Assembly (NCBI GenBank): GCA_025345505.1
Contig: JANVCC010000010.1
Coordinates: forward strand, 44,155,738 to 44,219,737
Reading direction: 5' to 3'
Length of the DNA: 64,000 nucleotides
DNA from: Todiramphus chloris collaris
Lineage: Eukaryota; Chordata; Aves; Coraciiformes; Alcedinidae
Every line of letters begins with the position of its first letter. Position 1 is the stretch's first letter. The notes beneath the pieces were generated by a model. That model did no database searches, was not told the origin of the DNA, and saw only the letters and a list, made by a program, of their open reading frames with translations. Made by a program: the position numbers and the translations under genes. This document shows positions 21,994 through 33,000 of this stretch, in pieces.

Positions 21994-24900
21994 CTGAAAA
22001 TATAATCATACATTCAGTTCAATATGAAACAAATATAAATAAGCCTATCAATGAAAATGGAATTTATTTTCTTCAGATGTTTTATGAATTTAAACAGTTA
22101 CCTGATATATATGAAGCTGTGAAAAACTCAATAACCAAAGTTATTAAGCATGCATTCTTCATTTTGCAGCACCGGATGCACAGAGGATCAGTCCTCCAAA
22201 TGTGCAAGCTAGGTACATAGTTTATATGCAGGCTAAACATACATATTCATTATATTTCTCAGAAAGGGCAGTCTTATGCTAATGGATTCCTGGAATTCAT
22301 TTACATAGTCCAAGCATGTGCAATAAAATTAGGGTTAGGGTCTTTTCTTCCCTCGGTGGTCTTTCTTTCGTGACCTCTGGTGGTCATTTATTTCATCTTC
22401 TCTTCTTCATCACTGTGTTCTTTTAGTGACCTACACCTTAAAATTCTTGTCACAAAACCGGTTCTTGTCTGTTCAGCATGCTCAAGTGCCTCAAGACATC
22501 CTGTTTTCCTGTTTCCAGAGATAACCACTATCTACAAGGCTATAAATTTCACAGTATGCCCATACTATACAACTACCCACTTGGTGTTGCTTGTTTAAAG
22601 ATGACTAAAACTCCACCAGACGTCCCATTTCCTGCCTTCATATTGATCAAAAAAACAGCAGCAAAAGTAGAAGCATCAAAGTGGTGTCTGGTCTCAAATG
22701 GCTCTAATGTTACATTGCACGCATGTATTTCTTTTTTTAGTTTGCTTGTTGGTTTAGTTTTTTTTTTTTTTCTCTTAACTACTAAAAACATTTGGAGGCA
22801 GCATATATATAGGAGGATTTATATTGCAGAAATGGCAAGAGTTACATAGCCTGGCATACACTTGTCCTTATATTCTTCAATACACTTAGTTTACTAATTA
22901 TTAAGGATACCAACTGAAATGAAGAGGAAGAACTATAGTAAAGATAAAAGCTTTCCTTTGCCTATATGACCTGATAAAATTTTTGTTGAAAATGGCAGAC
23001 ACAGCCCAATGGTTTCAATGCAATCCAGCACACACTTCTGGCAAAGCCACAAGACCTGTTAAACAGTGCCACCAAATGTCTTGTCCTGAACTCTGGAACA
23101 CATTTAAACTTTTGAAGTGAACCTCTCAGTCACCCCCACTTACCTTTCTTCCTCTGTATTTTCCTGGAGAACGTAACAGGATGTGAAAGGTTGAATTCCT
23201 TTCAAATGAAACTAATTCAAGAAACGCACTTCATCTGTCATCAACAATGAGTGGGTACTTGGTGAATGAAAGGGCAACCAGAGATCATAGCAACTGCCCC
23301 TGAAATAAATGTAAAGTGTGCATTAGAAACTGAGTACCAACTGTATTGCCTTTGAAAATGCCTGCATATGTCAACAGGACCACAGTGAACACACATGGGT
23401 ATTCACATCTTGAGCATAGCTTAGCATATTTCAGCAGGAAGGACACCTAGCACTGTAAAATCTCTGATGAAGGACTTCTTTTATATATCATTATTTATAT
23501 TGCCATTATTGGATACCATTATCTTCTGGCCCTATCAAGATTTTTGCAGAGAGATTGAAACTCCCACATTTGTCCTCAACCTCATGTTCCCTTTCACCTG
23601 CCTTGACTCTTCTGTAAACATACTCCAGCATTTTAGTCTCCCTGACTTTGTGGTACAAGCTGAGAGGAGTCCAGCTGAGAATAGCAGTGTTAGAAGATGG
23701 CTTCTGCAATGGCAGCCAACTGTGGTTGTCCTACAATACTCATGTGTAAACCAGGCAGGCACACAAACATGCACAGATGATGACCACCAGAGGCATACTC
23801 TTCAGAAAGTATTTTCTAATGAAAAGGAATTTGTTTGAAAGGAATCATTCTTGAGTTCTGTCAGAATTACTACAGATCGATTACAAGAACTATGTCTTCT
23901 GTTATATGTAAAACAGAAAAAAAATGACAAAGATGAAACTTGTGGTCAAAAAATATCTTGCATTAGCAACTTATTTTACATATGAAACATATGTTACATA
24001 TATATGGAATTTTTTGATTAGAAGAAAAGATTCAGCAAACAAGCTTTGCCTGCCCTGTCAAGACCCTCACTGCCTCGATCATAAAACCTGAATTGCATCA
24101 TGAAGAAAGCTTCTCAGACGAGCTCTGCAGTGGACTTGGGTCAATAATGCACAGTGTAAACTTATGGACTGTGTTAACAGAATTGGTTTTGTACTTTCCC
24201 TGAGGAAGATTAAAGTAATTAAACAGAATTTTGAAAGACAGAATGTATTAAAACATTGGTGCAATGAATTGTTCTCATAAAAAAAAAACCTGAATGGTTA
24301 CATATTTCACTTGAAAACTGGCATCTGCAATAGTTCTGTTGTAATAACAATGCAGTGTAAGTGCTTTATTTTGAGATATTTTACTACTACTACTACTAAT
24401 ACAACTCAGTTTATCTTAAATTATTTACCTGAAAAATGCAAATATTATCTTTATAAAATTATGTACATTTTACATTACATTGCTACTTCACAAGAAAATC
24501 CTTACCAGCTCTGAATATTTCCATTCTACCTTAAGGAGCACAGTCTCATAATCATGTTTCTTCCTGAAGACCAACTTAACCACAACCTTACAACAGAAAA
24601 ATATTCTACTGTTGATCAGCTCTGACTTCCTGGTTACAGGCAACAGACCTATAGAAATGTCTTAGCAAAATTGTTTGCTAAATGCATGGACTTCAGTCAC
24701 CATGATCACAACATAACTTGTATTACAAAACAAGTATCAAGTGCACATTCAACTCAGCACTTGAAAACTTAACCACACTGAAAAGTTCACTGGTTACATG
24801 ACTGTAAAGTATGAGACATTTCAGGGTGGATTTCAAATGGACGACTTTCTGTTGTTTTAAGATTTAAAAGTCTTACTCATCCCTAACACTGGTGAGAAAA

Positions 24901-25430
24901 CATTTGCCCTTGAAAGTAGTATTTTGTGGTTAACACCCATTAGTCCTTCAGAAAGGTACTCAGTTTCTTTTAAAGGCAAAAGTGGGAAAAACCCTTATTA
25001 TCCTTGGCAGATCCTTCCCATTGCTCACAAAAGTGCTCACTTTCTATGTCAAACCTGTCTTTACTTTGAGCTCTTATTTTCCTGTTGTACCTGCCTTTGC
25101 ACCTTGGTGTTCCTATCCAGACTCTAGGGACAAATACATTTCCTATAAATACCATGGCACAATAAAATGATACTGTCTGCACCCTCCCTGCTTCACATCC
25201 CTTTTGCGGGACTGAATTGTGTGGAGTCCTTCATTCCCCAGCTGGACATTTTCTCCAGCTCTCAAATAATTTGTATGTGCCTTTCTCAGCTCTTTTTTGT
25301 TCTTGTTTTTATGTGTAGTTTTGTTTTGGTTGTGTTTGGTTGGTTTTTCTAAAGCTTTTTTGTTTGTTTGTTTAAAACATTTTTTGTTTTATTTTGGTTC
25401 TGTTTGTTTGTTTAACTATTATTTCGTGTA
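21994..25430. other. Presumed TSPAN19 5' intron / upstream sequence, nothing recognised
   Basis: This region lies between the first coding exon of TSPAN19 and the CpG-rich promoter. It contains two telomere-like units (ttagggttaggg at 22,331-22,342), a T run near 22,760, a TAC run near 24,383-24,398 and several unsupported open frames of up to 123 codons. At 25,300-25,415 it becomes rich in t and gtttg. No coding exon or repeat family is recognised. Confidence 0.5.
25300..25415. repeat. T-rich (gtttg/gtttt) low-complexity tract
   Basis: Repeated gttt/gtttg words dominate (for example tttgtttgtttgttt). It borders the left side of the CpG-rich promoter. Confidence 0.7.
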
Positions 25431-25559
25431 TTTTGGGAACTCCAGGCATCCCTCCAGCTGGCCAGGCTGAGCACTGCAGCACCGAGGGCCCCCGAGCCCC
25501 ATAGCTGGTAGCAGGTGGCCGCAGACCCCAAATGCCAGCTGGCCACCGGCCTTCCCAAG

Positions 25560-25592
25560 CCAGGACCGATGCCCCAGTGCAGAAGCGATACC
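25560..25592 (-). other. TSPAN19: Possible splice donor of a TSPAN19 noncoding first exon
   Basis: On the minus strand GCTACCAG is followed by GTATCG, with the donor G at 25,591. This could end an untranslated first exon that starts further right within the island and splices to the acceptor at 21,994. Other donors nearby cannot be excluded. The entry marks the junction area only. Confidence 0.25.
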
Positions 25593-25770
25593 TGGTAGCT
25601 TTTCATTTTTCAGTTTGCCTTTGCTTTGATCTCAGTTTTTTTGGTTTGGTTTTTTTTGCCTGATTCCAATTTATTCTGAACGCTACATTCCAGTCCATTA
25701 CCGAAAACAAACCGAACCAAAACAAACGCACGTCAGAAAGGGCTGAGAGGTGTCTCGTGCCACGCTGACG

Positions 25771-25783
25771 GCCACCAGGCAAC
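25771..25783. promoter_or_regulatory. RFX X-box match 1
   Basis: gccacc-a-ggcaac fits every position of the degenerate X-box RYYNYY-N(1-3)-RRNRAC bound by RFX factors, which drive motile-cilium genes in vertebrates. The right half, ggcaac, is the strong canonical half-site. Confidence 0.55.
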
Positions 25784-25864
25784 CGCCTTCCGAGGGCCGC
25801 CGAGAAACGCCGGCTGCTCGCCAAGCGTGGGTTCTGCCGCTTGCCGTCCAAGCCGCTGCCTCTC

Positions 25865-25878
25865 GTTGCTGTGGAGAC
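25865..25878. promoter_or_regulatory. RFX X-box match 2
   Basis: gttgct-gt-ggagac also fits RYYNYY-N2-RRNRAC completely and has the usual two-base spacer. It lies 94 bases to the right of match 1, both inside the CpG-rich block between the divergent genes. Confidence 0.6.
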
Positions 25879-25939
25879 GCTCCCGGTTTAACAAGCGCTG
25901 TGGCCGCGCTCTCGTCGTCCCGGCGTTGGGGCCTGACCG

Positions 25940-26041
25940 GTGGCGGTCGGGAGGCTGCGGGGTTTCAGCGCGGAGAGGCGGGCGGTCTCCGGAGGCGTCC
26001 ACGAAGGCGGGAGCTCCGGCAGGAGCTCAGCTGAACGAGAA
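25940..26041 (+). other. LRRIQ1: Candidate LRRIQ1 noncoding first exon
   Basis: The sequence ctgaacgagaa at 26,031-26,041 is followed by a strong donor GTGAGT at 26,042. A leader exon ending here would splice to the acceptor at 26,908-26,909. The left boundary given is arbitrary because the start site is unknown. A second possible donor (GTAGGT after gatgcg, near 26,260) could mark an alternative first exon. Confidence 0.35.
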
Positions 26042-26102
26042 GTGAGTAGCTACACGGAGCAGGTCACGGAGACGTGAGGGCTGCGGGTGCCCTGAGGGGC
26101 GG

Positions 26103-26121
26103 ACTACAGCTCCCGGCATGC
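26103..26121 (+). promoter_or_regulatory. ZNF143/THAP11-type ACTACA motif, plus orientation
   Basis: actacagctcccggcatgc closely resembles the ACTACAnnTCCCAGnATGC motif known from ZNF143- and THAP11-bound CpG promoters; the one clear departure is cgg instead of cag. Confidence 0.6.
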
Positions 26122-26134
26122 AGAGGAGCGGCTA

Positions 26135-26142
26135 TGACGTCA
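26135..26142. promoter_or_regulatory. Perfect CRE palindrome with adjacent ETS-like site
   Basis: tgacgtca is the full CREB/CREM/ATF palindrome, followed at once by ttccggg, an ETS-type core on the opposite strand. CREM is a main activator of spermatid genes, so this is compatible with testis expression; binding is not shown. Confidence 0.6.
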
Positions 26143-26172
26143 TTCCGGGAAACGTCTGTGAGCGGGTGGGCG

Positions 26173-26190
26173 CCCCCCCCCCCCCCCCCC
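26173..26190. repeat. Run of 18 C within the promoter
   Basis: A pure C homopolymer, an i-motif/G-rich-strand candidate and a likely site of sequencing or length variation. Confidence 0.9.
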
Positions 26191-26200
26191 GCGATACCCT

Positions 26201-26214
26201 CTGGGAGGTGTAGT
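26201..26214 (-). promoter_or_regulatory. ZNF143/THAP11-type ACTACA motif, minus orientation
   Basis: On the minus strand ACTACACCTCCCAG matches the first 14 positions of the ZNF143/THAP11 motif. It faces the plus-strand copy about 100 bases to the left. Confidence 0.5.
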
Positions 26215-26909
26215 TTCTCTCAGCGAGAAACTTGCTTTGTGCCTTCACGGCTAAGATGCGGTAGGTGTGTCCAGGAGCCGGACAGGGACGAGGAGCTGCT
26301 CGCTGGCTCTGATGGAGCGGGTCTGGGCTGCCTCCCCTGCTCCCTAACTGAGGAGGAGAGGGGTGCGGTTGTGGATGGAGGGGGAGGGGTACAATGAGGA
26401 ACCCCCTTCCCCTCCTGCTTTCATCCATCTACAGGTCCTGTACTTCTGTGGGCTAGGCCATTTCTCAGTGCTTTCTCTGTGTCATTACAACTTCAGTGAG
26501 TGCTTTCTGGAGTCTTTGTCTTACTTTGTAATTGTTTATATGTATTCATAGTTTGAAGCTTTGGGTTTTTTCTTTGCAGCTCTTAGGGCTGGAAAAAAAC
26601 CCGTGTGAGGCTTAGGTGATAGCACTGCTACTGTCCACAAGGAGTACACAGCAGACAGAGGTTTCTAGTATTGAAATTTTTTAACACTTGCAAAATTTAG
26701 AGGGGTAGACCAAGGGCAAATTCTCTTACCACAAAATGTTTTTCTTTATTTTGCTTGTTGGTGTGGAGCAAGGTGTTCTCACATTCTGCTGTACCTTTTC
26801 ATGTTTTAGGCCAACCATTCACTAAATATATCTGAATAAACTTAAGCTAAATAAGCACACTCTTTATATTGATTCATGCAGTGCTGAAAGTTAGTATTTT
26901 CTTGTGCAG

Positions 26910-27072
26910 CTTTAAAAGCAGACAAGACACAGTGGAAGTTAGAATGTCAGAAGATACAGAAGAAATTGAAAAACAAATAGAAACTGAATTAAGCAGAATC
27001 AGTCTTTCTTCCTTTGAAGCAGATGATCCTGACACAGAGTTATCAGATGGAGCTGTGAGTGACAGTGAGACA
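26910..27072 (+). CDS. LRRIQ1: LRRIQ1 first coding exon (ATG at 26,944)
   Basis: Acceptor tattttcttgtgcag ends at 26,909; a 34-base leader precedes ATG. The 43 codons (MSEDTEEIEKQ to DSET) end in phase 0 at donor GTAAGT. Open sequence upstream of this ATG is intronic. Confidence 0.88.
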
Positions 27073-30000
27073 GTAAGTATTCAAAGGGCTAAAAGTTCCT
27101 GTTTCTGCTTGAAAGTAGTACAGGCATAGGAAAGCCTATCTGATGAGTGAACTTCTCCCCAACAAACCTAACCTGAAGATTTCTTCTGGAAAGTTCTCTC
27201 GGTAGTATTGCTACATGAAAAATGTAACCTCCAGTGGTGACAGGACAATAAGAGAGATCAATATCAGTATTCCACTTAAATGAAAAAAGCATAGAATTGT
27301 AGATAATGATTTGGTTTAGAATCCTTTGAGGCTGTGAGATTTTATTAAAGCTAAAGAGGCAGATAAAACTGAATTAATAAACCAAAGATTCTTTATTTAA
27401 ATCTTACTGTCTTCTGTTGGAAGACTTCGTGGTATTAATTTCACATAAATTGGTGTTTCAAGTCCTCTATTATGGATTACTTCTTACTTTGGGGAAAGAT
27501 TTTCCTCTGAAATACAGTTATTTGGGTCCTTTTCAGTTATTTTAATCTTACAAACACATAGGTAAAGAACTGGTCTGTAGAATATTAGGGTAGATTATAT
27601 TGGTCATTGTCTCTGTTTCAGGCACAGGGCAAGCCCACATGGAACACAATGCGGGATTTCTCTCTATTAGCCCCTTCCCTCCTCCCTCCCAGGGGAGGAT
27701 AAAAAGGGACTAAGGAAAAATAAAAATGCCTCATCCAAGACTGGAAGTTAAGACTATGACAAATTTAATAACAGCAGAAAAACAGAAAAGGGAATAGAAG
27801 AATACAGAACTCTACACAAAACCTGGGATGGCAATAGATTGCGTGGTGCACAAGGAGTCAGGATCAGCCCTGCTGAGATGCCCTTGCAGCTCCCAGATCC
27901 CAGGAAGGAAAAGCCCCCTCAGACCTTCCTATCTCCTTGTTATATGGAACATGTCAGAGAAGGGGAGGGAATAACAGCTGCCCTCTGACTCCTCAGGGTC
28001 CTAGGGTTACCACTAGTGTCCCCCTGCCCCCACCCCCCTCCCCCACCCCCAGTCTGTTCACCCTTAAACCACAACAGTCATATGTGACCATAAATCATAT
28101 GTTTGATATGCCATAAAGATAGTCAATGGTATCAGTGATAATCATTTATGCACTCACATGCTGAATGCCAGCAACGTTTACTGCAATTTACACATGGGAG
28201 GGAAGTCAGCCCATTTTCCAAAATCCCTGCAGTAAAGGTCTATTGAATAGAAAATATGTATATAGTAAAGAAAGTTGAAGCATCTGATTTACATGCATAC
28301 TGTAAACATTAGGTTAAAATTTATTTTTTAAAAAGTCTGAACATTCTTAAGATCCTGTGCTTCATAGGTTTTAATTTATTTTTGTCTTAACCTGTTAACT
28401 TCTTGATTCAACATAATTGCAAAGAATATATTAATTGAAACATGTTTCTGAAGATAAGTTACTAAAATTTCTTCCAAACAAAATTCAATTAGAATCTAAT
28501 TATAAATTAGAATTAATTGTTCAGTGAGTGATAAAACAATGCTACTAACTCTCCGTCAGTGCTTTATAGGTGAAGCTAAATTGAGATTTTATTCTCATAT
28601 GTCAGATATTTACCTCTAGACATGGCTGAGATGAAAAAGTAGAATTTATGTCAAACATCATGTTTTTCTAGATTTCAGATGACTTGCCAGAATCAGTTCT
28701 GTCCTATTTAAACTTTATAAAGAGTAGAAATGAAGATGCTGAGAGGCTTATACTACAAGACTCAGAAGATGAAGAAACTACAAGTAAGCAGGAATCACAG
28801 TTAAAATATTTATGTAGCTCATATTGCCAGTGGAAGTTATACTAACAATCATCACTAATACAATGCAAACTTTTAGGTAGAGCAAGCAGTGAAGCCTATT
28901 GCATCAGCTTCTGGATGCGTGCTGAAAAACTTTAGGAATAAAACCATGCAATGCTGTCTTCTAGGATTAACATCTGAGTACAAATTTATTTTTTCTAAAA
29001 CTTTATCTGATGCTAAACCATAAGGCAAGTTACAGGATGATTCTCTAAAACAGGACCTGGGCCAGACTCTTCATGAGAATCTAAAATTAAGTCACTAGGA
29101 GCTGAAGTTATGAGTTCAGATACAGTTGAACCCCATAGGATATGTTTAAAATCTATCTTTAGAAATACCCAAGCTAGCATAAAATGAAATGAGCTTGTAA
29201 TTGGAAATAATATTGCTGTGCCAGTGAGTGACTGAAGACAAACTTATAGTTTACATGCAAAGGGATGGCATTGTCCCTTCCATTTTAGTTTTTCACATCA
29301 TCTTGGGTGTCACACTGATTTAATGCAAGCATCTTTGTGAACAAAAGTTCAATGTTGTCTATACATTTAGATATTTGAGGAAGGTTTCTTTTTATCCTTT
29401 TTTTTTTTTTTTGTAGTTGACACTCTTTTTCATTATTTTTGTAGTTGTCAGTTTTTGACTTACCTGATAAAAGTTTTGCTCTATTTTTCTACCCAGAAAA
29501 TGTTTTACTGTGTTCTGTGCTGTGGATTTCTCTTTCTTATTTGCTATCACTAGATTCCTACAGTATCATTATGTGTGTTCCAACTACACATATTTGCTGC
29601 TTTTAATGTAGATAAATAACTCCCATATACATTTGAGTAAAATTGGGAGGAGAGGGTGGTGTTTAAGAGTTTTAAATGAAAAAAAAAAGCACCTCATTTT
29701 AAAGAAATACAGAGCAGAACTGAGTATTGGTAAGGGATTTTCTCCCTGTGTACTAAATTACATATTTATTTCTCCTTTAGTTAACATACATGGGGTAGTT
29801 TCTTGCCGTGCTTCAGATTACTTGGCAGCATTGACTTCTGAAAAGAACGAAGATCCAGAACAACTTAAAAAAAAGGTATTCTCTATTAAACAATACTTAT
29901 AGTGAACAAAGTTTTATTAAGTAATCTAGATAACTTATACTTGCTTTGTTGCCTCCTAAGAAGACCTATTGATGTGTTCAGTGTCAGACTGTCCATAAGG

Positions 30001-33000
30001 TATTAAAATGAGTTTGTGTATGCCATTCTTTAGAACTGGAACATTAACATAGAACATACACCATGTCTGTAAGTTTTAAATTTGGAATAAATTCTCTGTG
30101 TCAGTAGTTGATATGCTAAGCACAAAAATCAACAAAGTTAAACAAAACTGAATAACCCTTTATTGTTAGTGGGGTTTTTTTCAGAATATTAGCATCATGA
30201 TAACACTTCTAAATTGTCTTATTCTTTTCATGATGATCAGGAGGATGTGCTACTATTAATCCTGCTCCAGATATATTCCATTATTTTATAGCAAATGTAA
30301 ACACAATCATGTCTCTAACTTTCAAAGACAAATCAAGAGTTATGAACCTGGGTTATTCTGTATTTTCATAGGATTTGACTAAATAACCTGTGGAAGTTCT
30401 TAGAAAAATATAAACCTATGTTGTATTTAATCACTTCTAATTTGTCAACTGTCTTTTATTAGCGAGCAATTTTGCAAACGTGATTTTTTTTTTTTCCTCA
30501 GAAGACCATTGCTTAGAACAGCACAATTACTTTATATGACTTCAGCTGCATTATAAATATCAATATATGCCCCAAGCATGTGATAAACAGATGATAAATA
30601 AGCAGAAGTAGATTACTTCTTGCCAATAAAGAACAATGAAAGATATATAGCAATCTTCATGCCCATAGCATTACTTTCAAATGGACTTACTAGAAATTTA
30701 TTCTGTTACTTAGTCTTCCCTTATGTGCATAACAGTATTAATGCATATAGTGCTTGGTTCCACAGAAAGTAAAACAAATCCCAAATAAAAACCATGCATT
30801 TTTTCAAGGCAAAATATAAAACAGATTAAAATACCACATAGAAATATTAAGTATTTTGGGAAGTATTCCAATATTTATTACTATGGAAAACAAAATTTTA
30901 ACTAATACAGTTGCATTATTCAATGTCTAAATATTCCAGTTAGTAGTAAATTTCATTGTACTTGTCATATGAGGAAAAGCAAATCTTTGTTCTGGAAGAT
31001 TTTTATAATCTTCTGCTATTAAATTTTGTTTCTTTTTTCTTAATTACAATATTGAATTATATTAGGTACTACTGGAAATTGAAAATGAAGACTTGCAGAG
31101 TGCTATGACACCTAGTTATAATAGTCAGTCTACCAGTGATGAAGTAGTCACTGATGACCATTTTGTTACAGGTAAGCAAACACATTAGTCATTTGGTTGA
31201 GCTGATCTTTAGCATCATATCACTATTTCCTGCTTTCCTGCTTTCATGAGTGTAATAGCATTCTTTGTAAAGAATTACGAGTTACATTATACAATAGACT
31301 GTGATACCTTATGAATTAGTCATGAGCAAATGTCTGTGCTTTTATCTCATTTCAGGATAACAAAATTATGCTAATCTTTAATGTCTTAATATAAATTTGT
31401 TTCAAAAAGTACGAACTAAAAATTATTTAAATAATTATGAATACAAATGGAAACCAGATTGGAGGCACTAAGTACATTGTGCTTTGGCCACAACTTCTTT
31501 TTTCGTTCTTTTTTAGTCACATTTCCCTTTACCATGGCCTTTGCATGTTTTAGGGTGCAGTATATCACTTTAAAACCCCCTGCTGATAGCTATAGAAGAC
31601 ATTCATCCTGAAGCCAAAGTGTAATCCTGAAATATACATTGTTAGAATAAGCATGATTGTAGCAGAGTCAGTATGTGTGCATCATGATAATAAGACGTCT
31701 CTGATAGAAAAGACTTCTGTTGTAGTTCTGATTTCCTTAGGATATACATTGTTGGCTGTAACAGCACAGAATCCTTTTCTTGTCAATACTTAAATACTGT
31801 TTAATGGCCCATAATGCTGTTAAGAAATTAAATAAAAGTTTTGCTTTGTTGATTACAAATTTGTAGCTGATGTTGAAATGACCGTAAGCCTTACTCATCA
31901 TGAAGTAGAAGAGAAGTGCAGACAAGAATTTGGGCAGTGGGTGAAAAGACAAAAGGAGCTTGAAGATGAGAGAAGGAAAAAGCAGAAAGCTGAGAGGGAA
32001 GCATGGGAAAAACAGAATGAAGAGGAACATGCAAGAAGGTTGCAGCATCAAGAGGAATTTGAGGCTGAAAGAACAAAATTAGAGTTTCTTCATAAGGTAA
32101 TTGATGCTATTGAAGGCAATCTGTTTCCATCTAGACTATCTGAATTTAAGATATAATGTGGAAAAGAGAGCACTATCCCAAACTGAATAACTCTCCTAAA
32201 TTCTGTATACTTGTGATACAAGTATATTTAAGTACAATCATTAAGACATATTTAAGTACAATCCATTCGAGTTTATGCTTTGATCAACATTTAATGAATT
32301 TGCTTGCTAAATGTGAAATGATTCTTTAGGCTTTGCCCTTATTAAGTTTTTATATTATGTCACCAGTCAAAGTATCAGAAATTAGAGTTGTGCTAAATTA
32401 CAAATGAAAAATGTGCCTTTACAGAAAATACTTATTTTGAACCTCACTGCCCCGTTTCACATTTAGATTAAAAATCATAGGTGAAGCAAGCTGAACCAAA
32501 ACAATTCAGCTTAGAAATGCTGGTGCTGTGCTACATCTAGTTAAAAGTGACAATGCTCCCTTTTCTCATCTCCATCTGGGGAAACTGCATCAGGCTTCAT
32601 CTAATGAACAGAACATGACTCCACGTGTTGATTATGTGCATTGTCAGAGTATCTGGTCATGTTTTGCTATAGTATGGGGTGCATATTGAAGATTAAAATT
32701 TGATAGCTCTCCATTTAACAGTATGAGAATGTTAAGAAATGTAAACCCCAGGCATTATGCATGTGGGGCCACAATATTTTAAGCCGAAATATTTGTGTTT
32801 TGAGAGAAGCAATAACACTGCATATTTTCAGTTAACTGATTAGTGGCTTTTTGAAGATGTAGGCATCTTGGTCCCAGCAAGGTAATTCAAATCATCAAAA
32901 TTAAGAAAAGACTTAATAAGTGAAAAGACCTTTGATCTCTTTTTTTCTGACTAAATATGTTGGACAAGGAGGGAAATGCTCTTTACTTGCAAATAGTTAG

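Larger units (their letters stand above)
25430..26420. promoter_or_regulatory. CpG-rich bidirectional promoter between TSPAN19 and LRRIQ1
   Basis: The AT-rich background gives way to GC-rich sequence with many CpG dinucleotides, densest at about 25,740-26,290. TSPAN19 points left and LRRIQ1 points right, so one island most simply serves both genes head to head. Readable motifs are two X-box matches (25,771-25,783 and 25,865-25,878), a ZNF143/THAP11-like motif on each strand (26,103-26,121 and 26,214-26,201), a perfect CRE at 26,135-26,142 next to an ETS-like ttccgg, and an 18-C tract at 26,173-26,190. No TATA box is evident. Transcription start sites are not determinable from sequence alone. 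Confidence 0.8.

Noticed and set aside
22331-22342. Telomere-like ttagggttaggg
   Set aside because: Only two units; expected by chance in 64 kb and not an interstitial telomere array.
23467-23838. 123-codon plus-strand frame
   Set aside because: No family resemblance, no splice-compatible neighbour, ordinary AT-rich context.
26074-26428. Open frames of about 100 codons in the CpG block
   Set aside because: GC-rich sequence has few stops; the frames cross promoter motifs and the C run and do not join LRRIQ1 in phase.
27288-27345. Possible minus-strand CR1 tail (catagaattgtag... tgatttgg)
   Set aside because: Some resemblance to the reverse complement of the CR1 3' end, but too diverged to call by eye.
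31737-32076. Antisense open frames opposite coding exon 5 of LRRIQ1
   Set aside because: Shadows of the charged coiled-coil exon on the plus strand.
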